This document shows positions 26,376 through 35,010 of a stretch of DNA of 64,000 bases, in pieces. Location of the stretch: assembly GCF_001375555.1 (NCBI RefSeq), contig NZ_CTDZ01000008.1, positions 8,279 to 72,278 on the forward strand, read 5' to 3'. This stretch comes from Numidum massiliense (GTDB lineage: Bacteria; Bacillota; Bacilli; Thermoactinomycetales; Novibacillaceae). The position numbers were made by a program, and so were the translations under genes. The notes beneath the pieces were generated by a model. It saw nothing but the letters and a program-made list of their open reading frames with translations, made no database searches and was not told the DNA's origin. How positions within the stretch are numbered: position 1 is the first letter of the stretch; each line of letters starts with the position of its first letter.

Positions 26376-27386
26376 TTATGCCGCCCCCCGACTGGTATCG
26401 CCCGTCAACTTTAATCCGATAATAAACAATGTTAGCAGCAAGATGAGCGCAATTTTGAGTAAGCTGATTGGCTCGTGGAAAAAGAACATGTCAGCTAAGA
26501 TCGTTCCACTTGCCCCGATCCCAGCAAAGACAGCGTAAACCGTGCCGATCGGTATCGCCTTGGCCGCGCGCACGAGCAAATCAAAACTGCCAAGCATCGC
26601 GATGACCGTCAGTAGGCCGATTGACCCCGTTTTTAATTGGCTGGCCCAAAAAATTTCCAGTAAGCCGCCGGCACATACGTACAACCAGGCGCGGCTAGTC
26701 GATAGACGTTGCACGCCTTCTGCAGGTTGCACGCCTTCAGCAGGTTGCACATCTTCTGCAGGTTGCACGTCCTCTGCAGGATATACGTCCACTGAAGGAG
26801 CGGTCTTAATCCTTTGCTCGACATCGCTCGCCTTTTGCGTGCGATTGGCAAGGTCTATCCTATGTGTCCGGGAAGTATTTTCTTCATTTCGATACTGGTT
26901 GATGTGGTTTGTCTGATCGAACGCATCAGCCCGCCCGCTTCTCCGTGTAGTGTCCACTCGGTTGATTCTTTCGGTTTGCGTAGTGTCGCGCGGCGGTTGT
27001 TTCGGGAAAACCGTATACCACAATCCCCAACCGACGGCGTGAACAATGAGTCCTTTCATCCACAGCGCACTTATTTTGTTGACGAAGTCATTTTGGAAAT
27101 AACCGTTTTTGCCACTTAACAACCACTGTAGAAACTGCCCTTCGTATGAGCCGGCCGGTAGGTCAGCAGGCGGTACGAGGCCGAACAAAAAGATACACGC
27201 GATGTGCGCAGCGACAAAAATGGTGGCGTGGCGATAGACATAGGCGCGCTCCAACTTGGCGTGGGCTGCACCGTACAGTGGATGTTCTTCATCCTTGCGA
27301 CTGCCTGGCGGAAATCGGTCTGTACTGTTGTGGCGGCTCGTTAGAAATCGCTCCGTATTGCTGTTTTTGCCGTCAGATGGCTTCAT
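26376..27386 (-). CDS. SMR transporter with an extra N-terminal two-helix membrane domain
   Basis: A 336-residue protein, three times the usual SMR size. Residues 40-130 hold two predicted membrane helices (about 53-72 and 108-126) with the pattern of a 2TM-like domain. Residues 131-230 are a polar linker with hexapeptide repeats of VQPAEG/D type. Residues 231-330 are a complete SMR domain with the essential Glu E244 in LLEIFWA and IPIGTVYAVFAGIGASG. The SMR half resembles the YkkC/Gdx side of heterodimeric pairs. The next gene is a plain SMR subunit whose start touches this stop codon. The fusion could change topology or add regulation; I know no characterised example. Confidence 0.82.
   Translation of the reverse strand: MKPSDGKNSNTERFLTSRHNSTDRFPPGSRKDEEHPLYGAAHAKLERAYVYRHATIFVAAHIACIFLFGLVPPADLPAGSYEGQFLQWLLSGKNGYFQNDFVNKISALWMKGLIVHAVGWGLWYTVFPKQPPRDTTQTERINRVDTTRRSGRADAFDQTNHINQYRNEENTSRTHRIDLANRTQKASDVEQRIKTAPSVDVYPAEDVQPAEDVQPAEGVQPAEGVQRLSTSRAWLYVCAGGLLEIFWASQLKTGSIGLLTVIAMLGSFDLLVRAAKAIPIGTVYAVFAGIGASGTILADMFFFHEPISLLKIALILLLTLFIIGLKLTGDTSRGAA
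26709..26798. repeat. five tandem 18-bp repeats in the SMR fusion linker
   Basis: Four close copies of TTGCACGCCTTCTGCAGG and one diverged copy encode the repeated Val-Gln-Pro-Ala-Glu-Gly/Asp linker. The period preserves the frame. Confidence 0.9.
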
Positions 27387-27456
27387 TTGCTTAACTCCTT
27401 TCGCCGTCGGTTTATGTTTTTCCTGTTAATTGCGTGTGTGACGCAAGCGTTATTGG

Positions 27457-28197
27457 CTAGCGGGTAACCGTAATGTTTCCAGACGTCGCTCTCAGCTGCA
27501 CATCGTGTTCACCGTTACCGCTCGTACCTGACAGTGTGTGCTTGTCAGACGAACTCGACATCGTAAAATCGACCTGTTTGGAACCGGAAGTGGTCGTCGC
27601 TCGGACGGACATGTTCGGCTGCTTTTCATTTAGCTTCAGGAGAATGTTCCCGCTCGTACTCGACAGATTGATATCGGTGGCAAACGTGGCAAAATCGATC
27701 GATACGCCCCCACTCGTCGTACTGCCGCTTATGTGTCGCGCCGTCAGGCCATGGGCGTCGAAGCGACCTGACGTCGTGTCAAATTGGATGTGATCTAAGC
27801 TCAAGTCCCGCAGCTTAATGCTGCCCGACGACCCGGAGAACTGCACATTGTGTTGAAACGACTTGGGGACGTTGACCGATAGTTTCGGCCCTAACGATTG
27901 ACTTAATGTAATGATCCCCAGGCGAAACTCTCCGCCTTCCATCCCGATGTCGACGCTACTGTCGCTCTTTGACAACGCGAGTTTCGGTCCGTTTTCTGTC
28001 GTCGCAAGGACGACATCTAACGTGTCGGTGTCTCCGTAGCTTACTTCGACAGGCGTGTTGCCGTGAGTGATGGCAATTGTGTCGATCCCGTTCACTTCGA
28101 CCGATGCGGCATCTGTCGCTTGCTCACCTCCGAGACCAGAACAGCCAGCAACGACTAACACAGCTACCAACAATGGCAGGATGACCCTGTTTGCCAT
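27457..28197 (-). CDS. DUF4097-type beta-helix lipoprotein
   Basis: A 246-residue exported lipoprotein: a hydrophobic leader ends at lipobox VAGC with Cys at residue 19. The rest is a series of short beta-strand repeats with TTSG/SSTSGNI motifs, the DUF4097/DUF4098 adhesin-like pattern that forms a right-handed beta structure. Such proteins are often next to PadR or PspC-like genes and membrane transporters in Bacillota. It is the first gene after the strong minus-strand promoter at 28269-28297, and the SMR fusion follows 70 bp later. The function is unknown; a surface sensor or scaffold for the exporters is only a guess. Confidence 0.82.
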   Translation of the reverse strand: MANRVILPLLVAVLVVAGCSGLGGEQATDAASVEVNGIDTIAITHGNTPVEVSYGDTDTLDVVLATTENGPKLALSKSDSSVDIGMEGGEFRLGIITLSQSLGPKLSVNVPKSFQHNVQFSGSSGSIKLRDLSLDHIQFDTTSGRFDAHGLTARHISGSTTSGGVSIDFATFATDINLSSTSGNILLKLNEKQPNMSVRATTTSGSKQVDFTMSSSSDKHTLSGTSGNGEHDVQLRATSGNITVTR

Positions 28198-28246
28198 TCG
28201 CTTAATCCCTCCAATAAAAAACGTTCGCGAAGAAATGCTCGGCCTA

Positions 28247-28274
28247 TATACTGAGTATATACATACTGAGTATA
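28247..28274. promoter_or_regulatory. twin 13-bp palindromes, probable repressor operator
   Basis: TATACTGAGTATA (28247-28259) is a perfect palindrome. It recurs as ATACTGAGTATA at 28263-28274, with centres about 16 bp apart. The second copy contains the -10 box of the minus-strand promoter and the first covers its start site. The binding protein is unknown; the PadR-type product of the same cluster is a candidate. Confidence 0.65.
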
Positions 28275-28297
28275 CAAACGCAGCGGGGAAATGGCAA
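28269..28297 (-). promoter_or_regulatory. sigma-A promoter of the DUF4097-SMR operon
   Basis: On the minus strand TTGCCA (28297-28292), a 17-bp spacer and TATACT (28274-28269). It lies about 70 bp before the lipoprotein start codon. Confidence 0.8.
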
Positions 28298-28322
28298 CCC
28301 CAATTTTCAAATGTGAGCGCAC

Positions 28323-28349
28323 AAAAAAAGAAGCCTGCACACAGGCTTC
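28323..28349 (-). terminator. terminator of the minus-strand alpha-glucosidase gene
   Basis: GAAGCCTG/CAGGCTTC form an 8-bp stem (28330-28349) with a four-base loop, followed on the minus strand by seven T residues. Confidence 0.88.
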
Positions 28350-28487
28350 CAAATTCCGTTCATTTGGCTTTCTGAACCCTCAAATATACCGAAAAGGGGT
28401 CGTGTTAAATGGCCTCGTTTTCGGTACTGATCACAGATCAACGAGAACTGATCAAATAGCTGGGTTAGTACAGGCGAAAGCGGCATG

Positions 28488-30164
28488 TCACACGCGGTAA
28501 ATGCGCGTTTCGTACGGTTTTAAGGCGAACGCCGTGAGGGGATCGTGTGGGGAGACGTCGTAATTGTGCAACAGGAGCTGATCACGGTGCAGCTGAAAAG
28601 TGTCGCAACGATAGTCGGCTTGTTGCGGCGATAAGTTACAGATGACGACGACTCGCTCGCCTGAGAGTGTCCGCGTATAAGCATAAATGTACCGATCATC
28701 CGCTAATAGTAAGTCGTACGTGCCGTAAGTAAACAGTTCATGTCCTTTTCTTAACGCGATGAGCTGTTTGTAAAAGTGTAAGATAGAGCGAGAGCCCTTG
28801 TCAGTGCTACTTATGCTCTGCTTGGCGACGTTAATCGCTTTATAATTCGGATTCACGGCGAGCCACGGAGTGCCCGTTGTAAAGCCAGCGTGGGGCGCAT
28901 CGCTCCACTGCATCGGGGTGCGTGCATTGTCCCGCGCCGTCGCCCAAATCGAAGCCATAATCGTTTCGTGTGGTACGCCTGCTTCGCGCTTTAGGCGGTA
29001 CGTGTTTTTTACTTTGACGTCATCATAGGCATCGATCGACGGGAAGCGGACGTTCGTCATGCCGATTTCCTGCCCTTGATAAATAAAGGGAGTGCCTTGC
29101 ATTAAAAAGTACATTGCCGCCAGTGCGGTTGCGCTTTCGTACCAATACTGTTCATCGTCGCCCCACGTAGACACTGCGCGCGGAATGTCGTGGTTTTCAA
29201 TGTATAAGGCGTTCCATCCTCTTCCTTCTAACCCTTTTTGCCACCGTGTGAGTACTTGTTTTAGGCCGACAATATCTACTTCCCGCCGTTCCTCCGTTTG
29301 CCACAAATCTAAATGCTCAAATTGAAAAATCATGTTCATCTTGCCGTGCGCCTCATCGACCCAAAGCGGGGCGTCTGCGGCTGACACACCGTTTGCTTCT
29401 CCTACAGTCACAATGTCGTAGTTAGCAAAGGTTCGCTCTTTCAACTCTGTTAAATAATCGTCAATACCGTCCACGTTCATATGATTGGCGAACGAGGGGA
29501 CGTATTTAAGTCCGTCGGGATTCGGCATGTCGGGGAGCCCTTCCGCCTTTTTAATGTGGCTAATGGCATCAATGCGAAATCCGTCGATCCCTTTATCTAG
29601 CCACCAGTTGATCATCTCGTAAACCGCTTCGCGCACCTCGCGATTTTCCCAATTTAAATCGGGTTGTTTCCGCGAAAAGAGATGCATGTAATATTGATCA
29701 GTCTCTTCATCGTACTCCCACACCGAGCCGCCAAAAATACTTTCCCAGTTGTTCGGTTCTTTGCCATCTTTGCCGTCGCGCCATATGTACCAATCGCGCT
29801 TCGGATTGTCTTTAGATGAACGAGATTCAATAAACCACTCGTGTTCGTCGCTCGTATGATTGACGACTAAATCGATGATTAATTTCATCCCGCGTCGGTG
29901 CGTTTCTTGTAACAATTGATCAAAATCGGCCATCGTGCCAAACTCGGCCATAATCGCTTTGTAATCGCTAATATCGTAGCCGTTGTCGTCGTTGGGAGAG
30001 GCATACATCGGACAGAGCCAAAGGACATCAATACCTAAATCGCGTAAATAATCCAGTTTAGAAATAATGCCTTGTAAATCGCCGATCCCGTCGCCGTTGG
30101 AGTCCATAAAACTGCGCGGGTATATTTGGTATGCGATCGCTTCTTTCCACCATACTTTTTTCAT
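28488..30164 (-). CDS. GH13 alpha-glucosidase (glucan 1,6-alpha-glucosidase-like)
   Basis: A 558-residue cytoplasmic glycoside hydrolase that releases glucose from alpha-glucosides. GH13 motifs are complete: DLVVNHTS, nucleophile D199 in GFRIDAISH, acid/base E256 in TVGEANGV and D326 in ENHDIPR. These blocks differ from the second glucosidase in this locus (GFRMDVINF, GEMPGV, NNHDQPR), so the two probably prefer different linkages or chain lengths. It is transcribed away from the importer genes from a promoter with a LacI-type operator. No signal peptide is seen, so substrates must be imported first. Confidence 0.9.
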   Translation of the reverse strand: MKKVWWKEAIAYQIYPRSFMDSNGDGIGDLQGIISKLDYLRDLGIDVLWLCPMYASPNDDNGYDISDYKAIMAEFGTMADFDQLLQETHRRGMKLIIDLVVNHTSDEHEWFIESRSSKDNPKRDWYIWRDGKDGKEPNNWESIFGGSVWEYDEETDQYYMHLFSRKQPDLNWENREVREAVYEMINWWLDKGIDGFRIDAISHIKKAEGLPDMPNPDGLKYVPSFANHMNVDGIDDYLTELKERTFANYDIVTVGEANGVSAADAPLWVDEAHGKMNMIFQFEHLDLWQTEERREVDIVGLKQVLTRWQKGLEGRGWNALYIENHDIPRAVSTWGDDEQYWYESATALAAMYFLMQGTPFIYQGQEIGMTNVRFPSIDAYDDVKVKNTYRLKREAGVPHETIMASIWATARDNARTPMQWSDAPHAGFTTGTPWLAVNPNYKAINVAKQSISSTDKGSRSILHFYKQLIALRKGHELFTYGTYDLLLADDRYIYAYTRTLSGERVVVICNLSPQQADYRCDTFQLHRDQLLLHNYDVSPHDPLTAFALKPYETRIYRV

Positions 30165-30195
30165 ACGTCTCGCCTCTTTCTGTGAAGCAAATAGT

Positions 30196-30207
30196 GCAAT
30201 CGGTTGT
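30196..30207. promoter_or_regulatory. LacI-type operator (minus-strand side)
   Basis: GCAATCGGTTGT, preceded by TAGT, is one mismatch from the perfect palindrome found at 30352-30363. It sits just downstream of the minus-strand -10 box, where a repressor would block the glucosidase gene. Confidence 0.7.
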
Positions 30208-30218
30208 CATACAACGCT

Positions 30219-30247
30219 ATCGTAACAAGGTATGAAGGAAATGTAAA
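30219..30247 (-). promoter_or_regulatory. sigma-A promoter of the GH13 gene
   Basis: On the minus strand TTTACA (30247-30242), a 17-bp spacer and TACGAT (30224-30219). Confidence 0.7.
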
Positions 30248-30351
30248 GTAAGGTTGGTGATTAACCGTTAATATGAATAATTAGTGACTACAATAGCTGT
30301 TGTACACACATGGGATTGCAGATTGTAATCAATTATGATAGTGTTAGTAGT

Positions 30352-30363
30352 GCAATCGGTTGC
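30352..30363. promoter_or_regulatory. LacI-type operator (plus-strand side)
   Basis: GCAATCGGTTGC has the palindromic form typical of LacI-family operators (central CG). It lies about 12 bp after a TATGAT (30334-30339) that may be the -10 of the importer operon; no good -35 is visible. Confidence 0.7.
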
Positions 30364-30534
30364 TCAAACTTAAGCCCTGATTTTACAGTTCGCAGCGCAG
30401 TTCACATGTGCTATGAGGCAATACGCGACATAAGGGCGCGATCCAAAGGGACAGTTTTTGAACAAAGATGTTGTTAAAGTACGTTGTCGTTGAAAAGGCG
30501 TACATATCGAATCCATGAAGGAGGAACGAAACAG

Positions 30535-31854
30535 ATGAAGACACGGAAAGTTTTTTTAGCTATGGTCGCGCTGTTGCTCGTCGTGAGCGTCGGTTTGGTC
30601 GGTTGTTCATCGACGAGTGGTGGAGATGAGGGGAAAGGCAGTACAGAGAGTAAAGACAAGGAACAAGTTACTTTGGATGTGTTTCAATTTAAGGTAGAGT
30701 TTAAGAAAGCGTTTGAAGATGTTGCCAAAACGTATGAGAAGGAAAACAGCAATGTAAAAATTAACATCACGACTGTCGGTGGCGGCGAAGACTACGGCGC
30801 TGCGTTAAAGTCTAAGTTTGCTTCCGGCAACGAACCAGCTATTTTTAACGTCGGCGGACCGCAAGACGTTCTCGATTGGGATGGGAAACTAGCAGACCTC
30901 GCAGATACGAAAGCAGCGGCCGCGGCGTTAGAAGGCACGCTTGACGGCGTCCAAAAAGACGGAGAAACGTTAGGGCTACCTTACAACCAAGAAGGTTACG
31001 GCTTTATTTACAACAAGAAGGTTTTTGCCGAAGCTGGTATTGACGCGGACAAAATTAAGAGCTTTACAGATTTGGAAAAAGCGGTAAAGACGTTAGATGA
31101 GAAAAAAGAAAAGTTACAGCTAGACGCTGTGTTTGCGTTCCCCGCGAAAGAAACGTGGGTGACGGGGCTGCATTTGGCCAATACGTTTTTGGCTCCCGAA
31201 TTTGACCACAACGTGTTAAACGCCTTCAATGCCGACACCGTAGGATTTAAGTACGAAGACGCCATGAAAAAAGTTGTGGACTTACAAAATAAATACTCCG
31301 TGCAGCCGACGGTCAGCCTCGACTACTCAAAACAAGTCGAAGAACTATTCTCGACTGAGCGTGTGGCGATCATTCAGCAAGGAAACTGGGTGTATAACTC
31401 GATTGCCGATATTGACCCGGAGCTCGCTGAAGAACATATCGGAATCATCCCGATTCCAGTGGAAGGATACGAAGAAGACGTTCTCCCTGTCGGTGTGCCG
31501 ATGTACTGGGCCGTCAATAAAAACAAAGATGAGCATGTGATCGAGGAAGCGAAGAAATTTCTCGATTGGTTGTACACGAGTGAAGAAGGTAAAGAAATCG
31601 TCTTGAACGACTTTAAATTTATTCCCGCTTATGACGGTTACGATGCGGACAAGATTGCCGATCCGTTAGCGGCCACTATTTACGACTACGCCCAAAAGAA
31701 ACAGACGATCGGCTGGATCTTCATGGGTGAGCCAACTGGCTGGGGACAAAATAAACTAGGGACGAACATCCAAAAGTACCTTAGTGAAAAGATGAGTTGG
31801 GACGACGTCATTAAACAGTCGCAACAAGCGTGGGAAAAGGCGCGAAAGAAATAA
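30535..31854 (+). CDS. CUT1 sugar-binding lipoprotein (alpha-glucoside type)
   Basis: A 439-residue extracellular solute-binding lipoprotein of the family 1 type. The lipobox LVGC places the lipidated Cys at residue 24. Features include VGGGEDYGAALKSKF, AIFNVGGPQDV, GLPYNQEGYGFIYNKKVF and the C-terminal EPTGWGQNKLGTN. GGAGG 11 bp upstream supports the ATG at 30535. With the two permeases it forms a sugar importer; flanking alpha-glucosidases indicate uptake of maltose-, isomaltose- or sucrose-like sugars. A hairpin separates it from the permease genes, which usually keeps the binding protein more abundant. Confidence 0.88.
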   Translation: MKTRKVFLAMVALLLVVSVGLVGCSSTSGGDEGKGSTESKDKEQVTLDVFQFKVEFKKAFEDVAKTYEKENSNVKINITTVGGGEDYGAALKSKFASGNEPAIFNVGGPQDVLDWDGKLADLADTKAAAAALEGTLDGVQKDGETLGLPYNQEGYGFIYNKKVFAEAGIDADKIKSFTDLEKAVKTLDEKKEKLQLDAVFAFPAKETWVTGLHLANTFLAPEFDHNVLNAFNADTVGFKYEDAMKKVVDLQNKYSVQPTVSLDYSKQVEELFSTERVAIIQQGNWVYNSIADIDPELAEEHIGIIPIPVEGYEEDVLPVGVPMYWAVNKNKDEHVIEEAKKFLDWLYTSEEGKEIVLNDFKFIPAYDGYDADKIADPLAATIYDYAQKKQTIGWIFMGEPTGWGQNKLGTNIQKYLSEKMSWDDVIKQSQQAWEKARKK

Positions 31855-31894
31855 ACGGTGCTCACAGGTAACGTTCGCAGAGGTTTTGGAAAAC

Positions 31895-31930
31895 AAACAA
31901 AGCGGCATCGTCGGTATGCTGCTTTGTTTT
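31895..31930 (+). terminator. intercistronic hairpin between binding protein and permeases
   Basis: AAACAAAGCGGCAT (31895-31908) pairs perfectly with ATGCTGCTTTGTTT (31916-31929), followed by a short T-rich stretch. It probably causes partial termination or protects the upstream message. Confidence 0.75.
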
Positions 31931-31978
31931 CCCGCACAGTTCTTTAGAAAACGTCATTTACAGTAGGAGTGTCCGTTC

Positions 31979-32839
31979 ATGCGAAATCGGGATGTGGCGT
32001 TTTGGGTTTTTTTAGCGCCAGTTTTAGTTGCTTTGCTAACCGTCGTCATCATGCCGTTAATTATCGGCACGTATTATTCGTTTACCGATTGGAACGGCAT
32101 TGACAGCAAGCAGTTCGTCGGCTTTGCAAACTACAGTGAACTATTTCAAGACGAGGAGTTTTTAAGTGCACTGTGGTTTACGGCCAAATTCTCGATAGCC
32201 TCTGTCCTCGCAATTAATGTCATCGGCCTCGGCTTGGCCGTCATTGTGACGCAAAAAATTAAGTCGCGCTTTTTTTTGCGCACCGTCTTTTTTATGCCAA
32301 ACTTAATCGGTGGCTTGATCCTGGGCTTTATTTGGCAGTTCATTTTCATTAAAGTGTTTGCCAGTTTAGGTGACCTCTTCGGGGCTCAGAACTTGCAAGG
32401 TTGGTTGTCGACGACAGAAACAGGTTTTTGGGGTCTTGTCATCTTAATGACTTGGCAAATGGCCGGTTATATTATGGTTATTTATATCGCTTATTTAGAA
32501 AATGTACCGCAAGAGTTACTCGAAGCGGCCGACTTAGACGGGGCCAATCGCTTTCAGCGCTTCCGTCACATTACGTTTCCACTCGTGGCACCAGCGTTTA
32601 CCGTCAGTATGTTTTTAACGCTGTCCAATTCCTTTAAACTGTACGATCAGAACTTATCGCTGACCGCAGGTGGTCCGTACAATTCGACGCAAATGATAGC
32701 GATGGAAATTTTTAATACGGCGTTCGGTGAAAATCAAATGGCGTATGCGCAGGCGAAGGCGGTCATTTTCTTTGTGATTGTGGCAGTTATTTCCTTGACG
32801 CAAGTGTACATTAACAAAAAACGGGAGGTAGAGATGTAG
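31979..32839 (+). CDS. CUT1 sugar ABC transporter permease (MalF/UgpA-like)
   Basis: A 286-residue inner-membrane permease with six predicted helices. The EAA loop that docks to the ATPase reads LLEAADLDGANRFQRFRHITFPLVAP. It starts with MRNRDVAFWVFLAPVLVALL, close to typical MalF-type N termini. A GGAG sequence at about 31967 precedes the ATG. The stop codon overlaps the next permease gene's GTG by one base. Together the two permeases form the translocation pore; no ATPase is encoded here, so a shared MsmX-type ATPase elsewhere is expected, as in B. subtilis sugar importers. Confidence 0.9.
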   Translation: MRNRDVAFWVFLAPVLVALLTVVIMPLIIGTYYSFTDWNGIDSKQFVGFANYSELFQDEEFLSALWFTAKFSIASVLAINVIGLGLAVIVTQKIKSRFFLRTVFFMPNLIGGLILGFIWQFIFIKVFASLGDLFGAQNLQGWLSTTETGFWGLVILMTWQMAGYIMVIYIAYLENVPQELLEAADLDGANRFQRFRHITFPLVAPAFTVSMFLTLSNSFKLYDQNLSLTAGGPYNSTQMIAMEIFNTAFGENQMAYAQAKAVIFFVIVAVISLTQVYINKKREVEM

Positions 32840-33654
32840 TGAAAAAAAAGCACCCGTACGTTACCGAAATTTTCGGCGTGTTGTTGGCTTTATTGTGGCT
32901 CTCCCCGTTTTATTTAATGATCGTCAATTCGTTTAAAACAAAACGAGAGATTTTTACCGACACGTTGCGCATCCCAGAAGTATGGACGGTCGATAATTAC
33001 GTCGAGGCGTTCGCGCAACTCGACTTTGTGCAGACGTTAATGAACTCGCTAATCATTACGGTTGTCAGTGTGACGGTGATCATCGTCTGTTCCGCCATGG
33101 CCGCTTACGCTCTTTCACGCAATAAAAGCAAGTTGAGTGGGCTGCTGTTTTTTGTGTTCGTTGCGGCGATGCTCATTCCGTTTCAGTCGGTCATGATCCC
33201 ACTTGTCTCCATTTTTGGTAAAATGGAGATGTTAAATCGGATGGGGCTGATCTTTATGTACCTAGGGTTTGGCTCCAGCTTGTCGATTTTTTTATTTCAC
33301 GGCACACTTAATGGGGTCCCAACGGCGCTAGATGAAGCGGCGGCAATCGACGGTTGCAACAAATATCAAACGTTTTGGCGCATTATTTTTCCGTTGTTAA
33401 AACCGATTGCTGTGACGGTCGGCATTTTAAACACGATTTGGATTTGGAATGACTATTTATTGCCCTCTCTCGTCATAAATCAAGAAGGGACGCAAACGAT
33501 CCCGCTAAAAATGTTCTTCTTTTTCGGCGAATACACGAAGCAGTGGCATTTAGCGATGGCAGGGTTGACACTCGGCATCATTCCGGTCATTGTCGCTTAC
33601 TTTTTTGCGCAGCGACAAATTATTAAAGGCGTCGCGGAAGGTGCGGTTAAGTAA
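32839..33654 (+). CDS. CUT1 sugar ABC transporter permease (MalG/UgpE-like)
   Basis: A 271-residue permease and partner of the preceding one. It has six predicted helices and the EAA loop LDEAAAIDGCNKYQTFWRIIFPLLKP. The GTG start overlaps the upstream stop (TAGTG), with GGGAGG about 10 bp upstream at 32823-32828, so translation is coupled. The operon then runs to the LacI-type regulator after a 225-bp gap containing short direct repeats of ATGAAGCCCAGC. Confidence 0.9.
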   Translation: MKKKHPYVTEIFGVLLALLWLSPFYLMIVNSFKTKREIFTDTLRIPEVWTVDNYVEAFAQLDFVQTLMNSLIITVVSVTVIIVCSAMAAYALSRNKSKLSGLLFFVFVAAMLIPFQSVMIPLVSIFGKMEMLNRMGLIFMYLGFGSSLSIFLFHGTLNGVPTALDEAAAIDGCNKYQTFWRIIFPLLKPIAVTVGILNTIWIWNDYLLPSLVINQEGTQTIPLKMFFFFGEYTKQWHLAMAGLTLGIIPVIVAYFFAQRQIIKGVAEGAVK

Positions 33655-33879
33655 GGGGACGACATATAGGCAATTTATGAGCGCCAGTTATTATTATTCG
33701 CGACGTGATTAAGCACTGCGTGACTATGCTCAGAGATAATATATACTGCATGATTAGGACTTACGCTATGAAGCCCAGCTTATGAAGCCCAGCGTTATTA
33801 AGCCCACACTGTTATGAAACGGGACGAGATGAAAATGTACGCTAGTTGGCGTGACGAAGTTAGGAAGGTAGATTCAACG

Positions 33880-34902
33880 ATGGCAATTACGATCAAAGAC
33901 GTGGCAAAAAAGGCGCAAGTCGCGCCTTCTACTGTGTCGCGCGTCATTGCGGACAGCCCGCGCATTAGTGAAAAAACGAAGCGGAAAGTGCGCAAAGTCA
34001 TGGAAGAACTCGGGTATCATCCAAACATTAACGCGCGCAGTTTAGCGGTGAAAGCGACGCAAACGATCGGCCTCGTCATGGCGCGTTCGACGAGTCAATC
34101 GATGCACAACCCTTTTTTTCCGGAAGTCATTCGCGGCATAAGTGCGTACTGTCGACAAAAAGAGTATAGTATTTCGATGACGACTGGCGAAACGGCGGAG
34201 GAAATTTTTCAAGATGTCGTAAAGATGGTGCAAGGGAGTCGCGTCGACGGCATGCTCGTGTTGTATTCGCGTAAAGACGACCGGGTCGTGCAATATTTAA
34301 AGGAGATCGATTTTCCGTTTGTCCTCATTGGAAAGCCGCCAGCAGAAAATGCGGGGATTACTTACGTCGATAACAATAATTACCGCGCCGCAAGAGAGCT
34401 CACAGACTATTTAATCGGCCTTGGCCATGAAAAAATTGCCTACATCGGCGGGGATGTGAAGCTGACGGTCACACAAGAACGGTTCAACGGTTACAGTGAA
34501 GCGATGCGGTTAGCCAATTTCGCCGTATCAGATGACTATGTGAAGTACATCGCTTTTGAGCGGGAGGAAGGAAAGCGAGCCGTCAACGAAATTATGGACT
34601 TACCGCAGCCGCCGACGGCATTGATCGTCGCCGACGATTTAGTTGCTCTCGGCGTGTTAAGTGCGCTGCAGGAAAAACAGATAAAAGTACCTGAAGAGGT
34701 GAGCGTCGTCAGTTTTAACAATGCGCTCATATCGGAATTAGCGAGCCCGCCGTTGACGACTGTCGATATTAACATTTTTCAATTAGGCTTTGAGGCGGCG
34801 AAGTGCGTGTTGGAGCTCGTCGAGCAACCGGAGATGATGAGTAAACACGTGATTGTACCGACAGCGATTGTGAAACGAGAGACGTGTCGCCGGAGAGACT
34901 AA
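33880..34902 (+). CDS. LacI-family transcriptional regulator
   Basis: A 340-residue repressor with the N-terminal helix-turn-helix (ITIKDVAKKAQVAPSTVSRVI, about residues 3-23) and hinge helix, followed by a periplasmic-binding-like sensor domain (GLVMARSTSQ, VDGMLVLYSRKD, DDLVALGVLSAL). I chose the ATG at 33880, which starts the canonical HTH and has AGGAAGG upstream; a longer frame from 33814 has none. The two matching operators at 30196 and 30352 are the likely targets, so it would repress both divergent units until an alpha-glucoside is present. It resembles MalR-type regulators. Confidence 0.9.
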   Translation: MAITIKDVAKKAQVAPSTVSRVIADSPRISEKTKRKVRKVMEELGYHPNINARSLAVKATQTIGLVMARSTSQSMHNPFFPEVIRGISAYCRQKEYSISMTTGETAEEIFQDVVKMVQGSRVDGMLVLYSRKDDRVVQYLKEIDFPFVLIGKPPAENAGITYVDNNNYRAARELTDYLIGLGHEKIAYIGGDVKLTVTQERFNGYSEAMRLANFAVSDDYVKYIAFEREEGKRAVNEIMDLPQPPTALIVADDLVALGVLSALQEKQIKVPEEVSVVSFNNALISELASPPLTTVDINIFQLGFEAAKCVLELVEQPEMMSKHVIVPTAIVKRETCRRRD

Positions 34903-35010
34903 GCGACTTGGCAACTATCGCAATTCCTTGTGCAGCCTTTGTACGGGATTTGACTTGTATCGCTAATTTAAGCAGGCGCATGAGAACGGAGGAAAAAAGG
35001 GGTGCAATCA

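Noticed and set aside
27387-27456. Guanidine (ykkC) riboswitch before the SMR genes
   Set aside because: The gap is only 70 bp and carries no matching motif.
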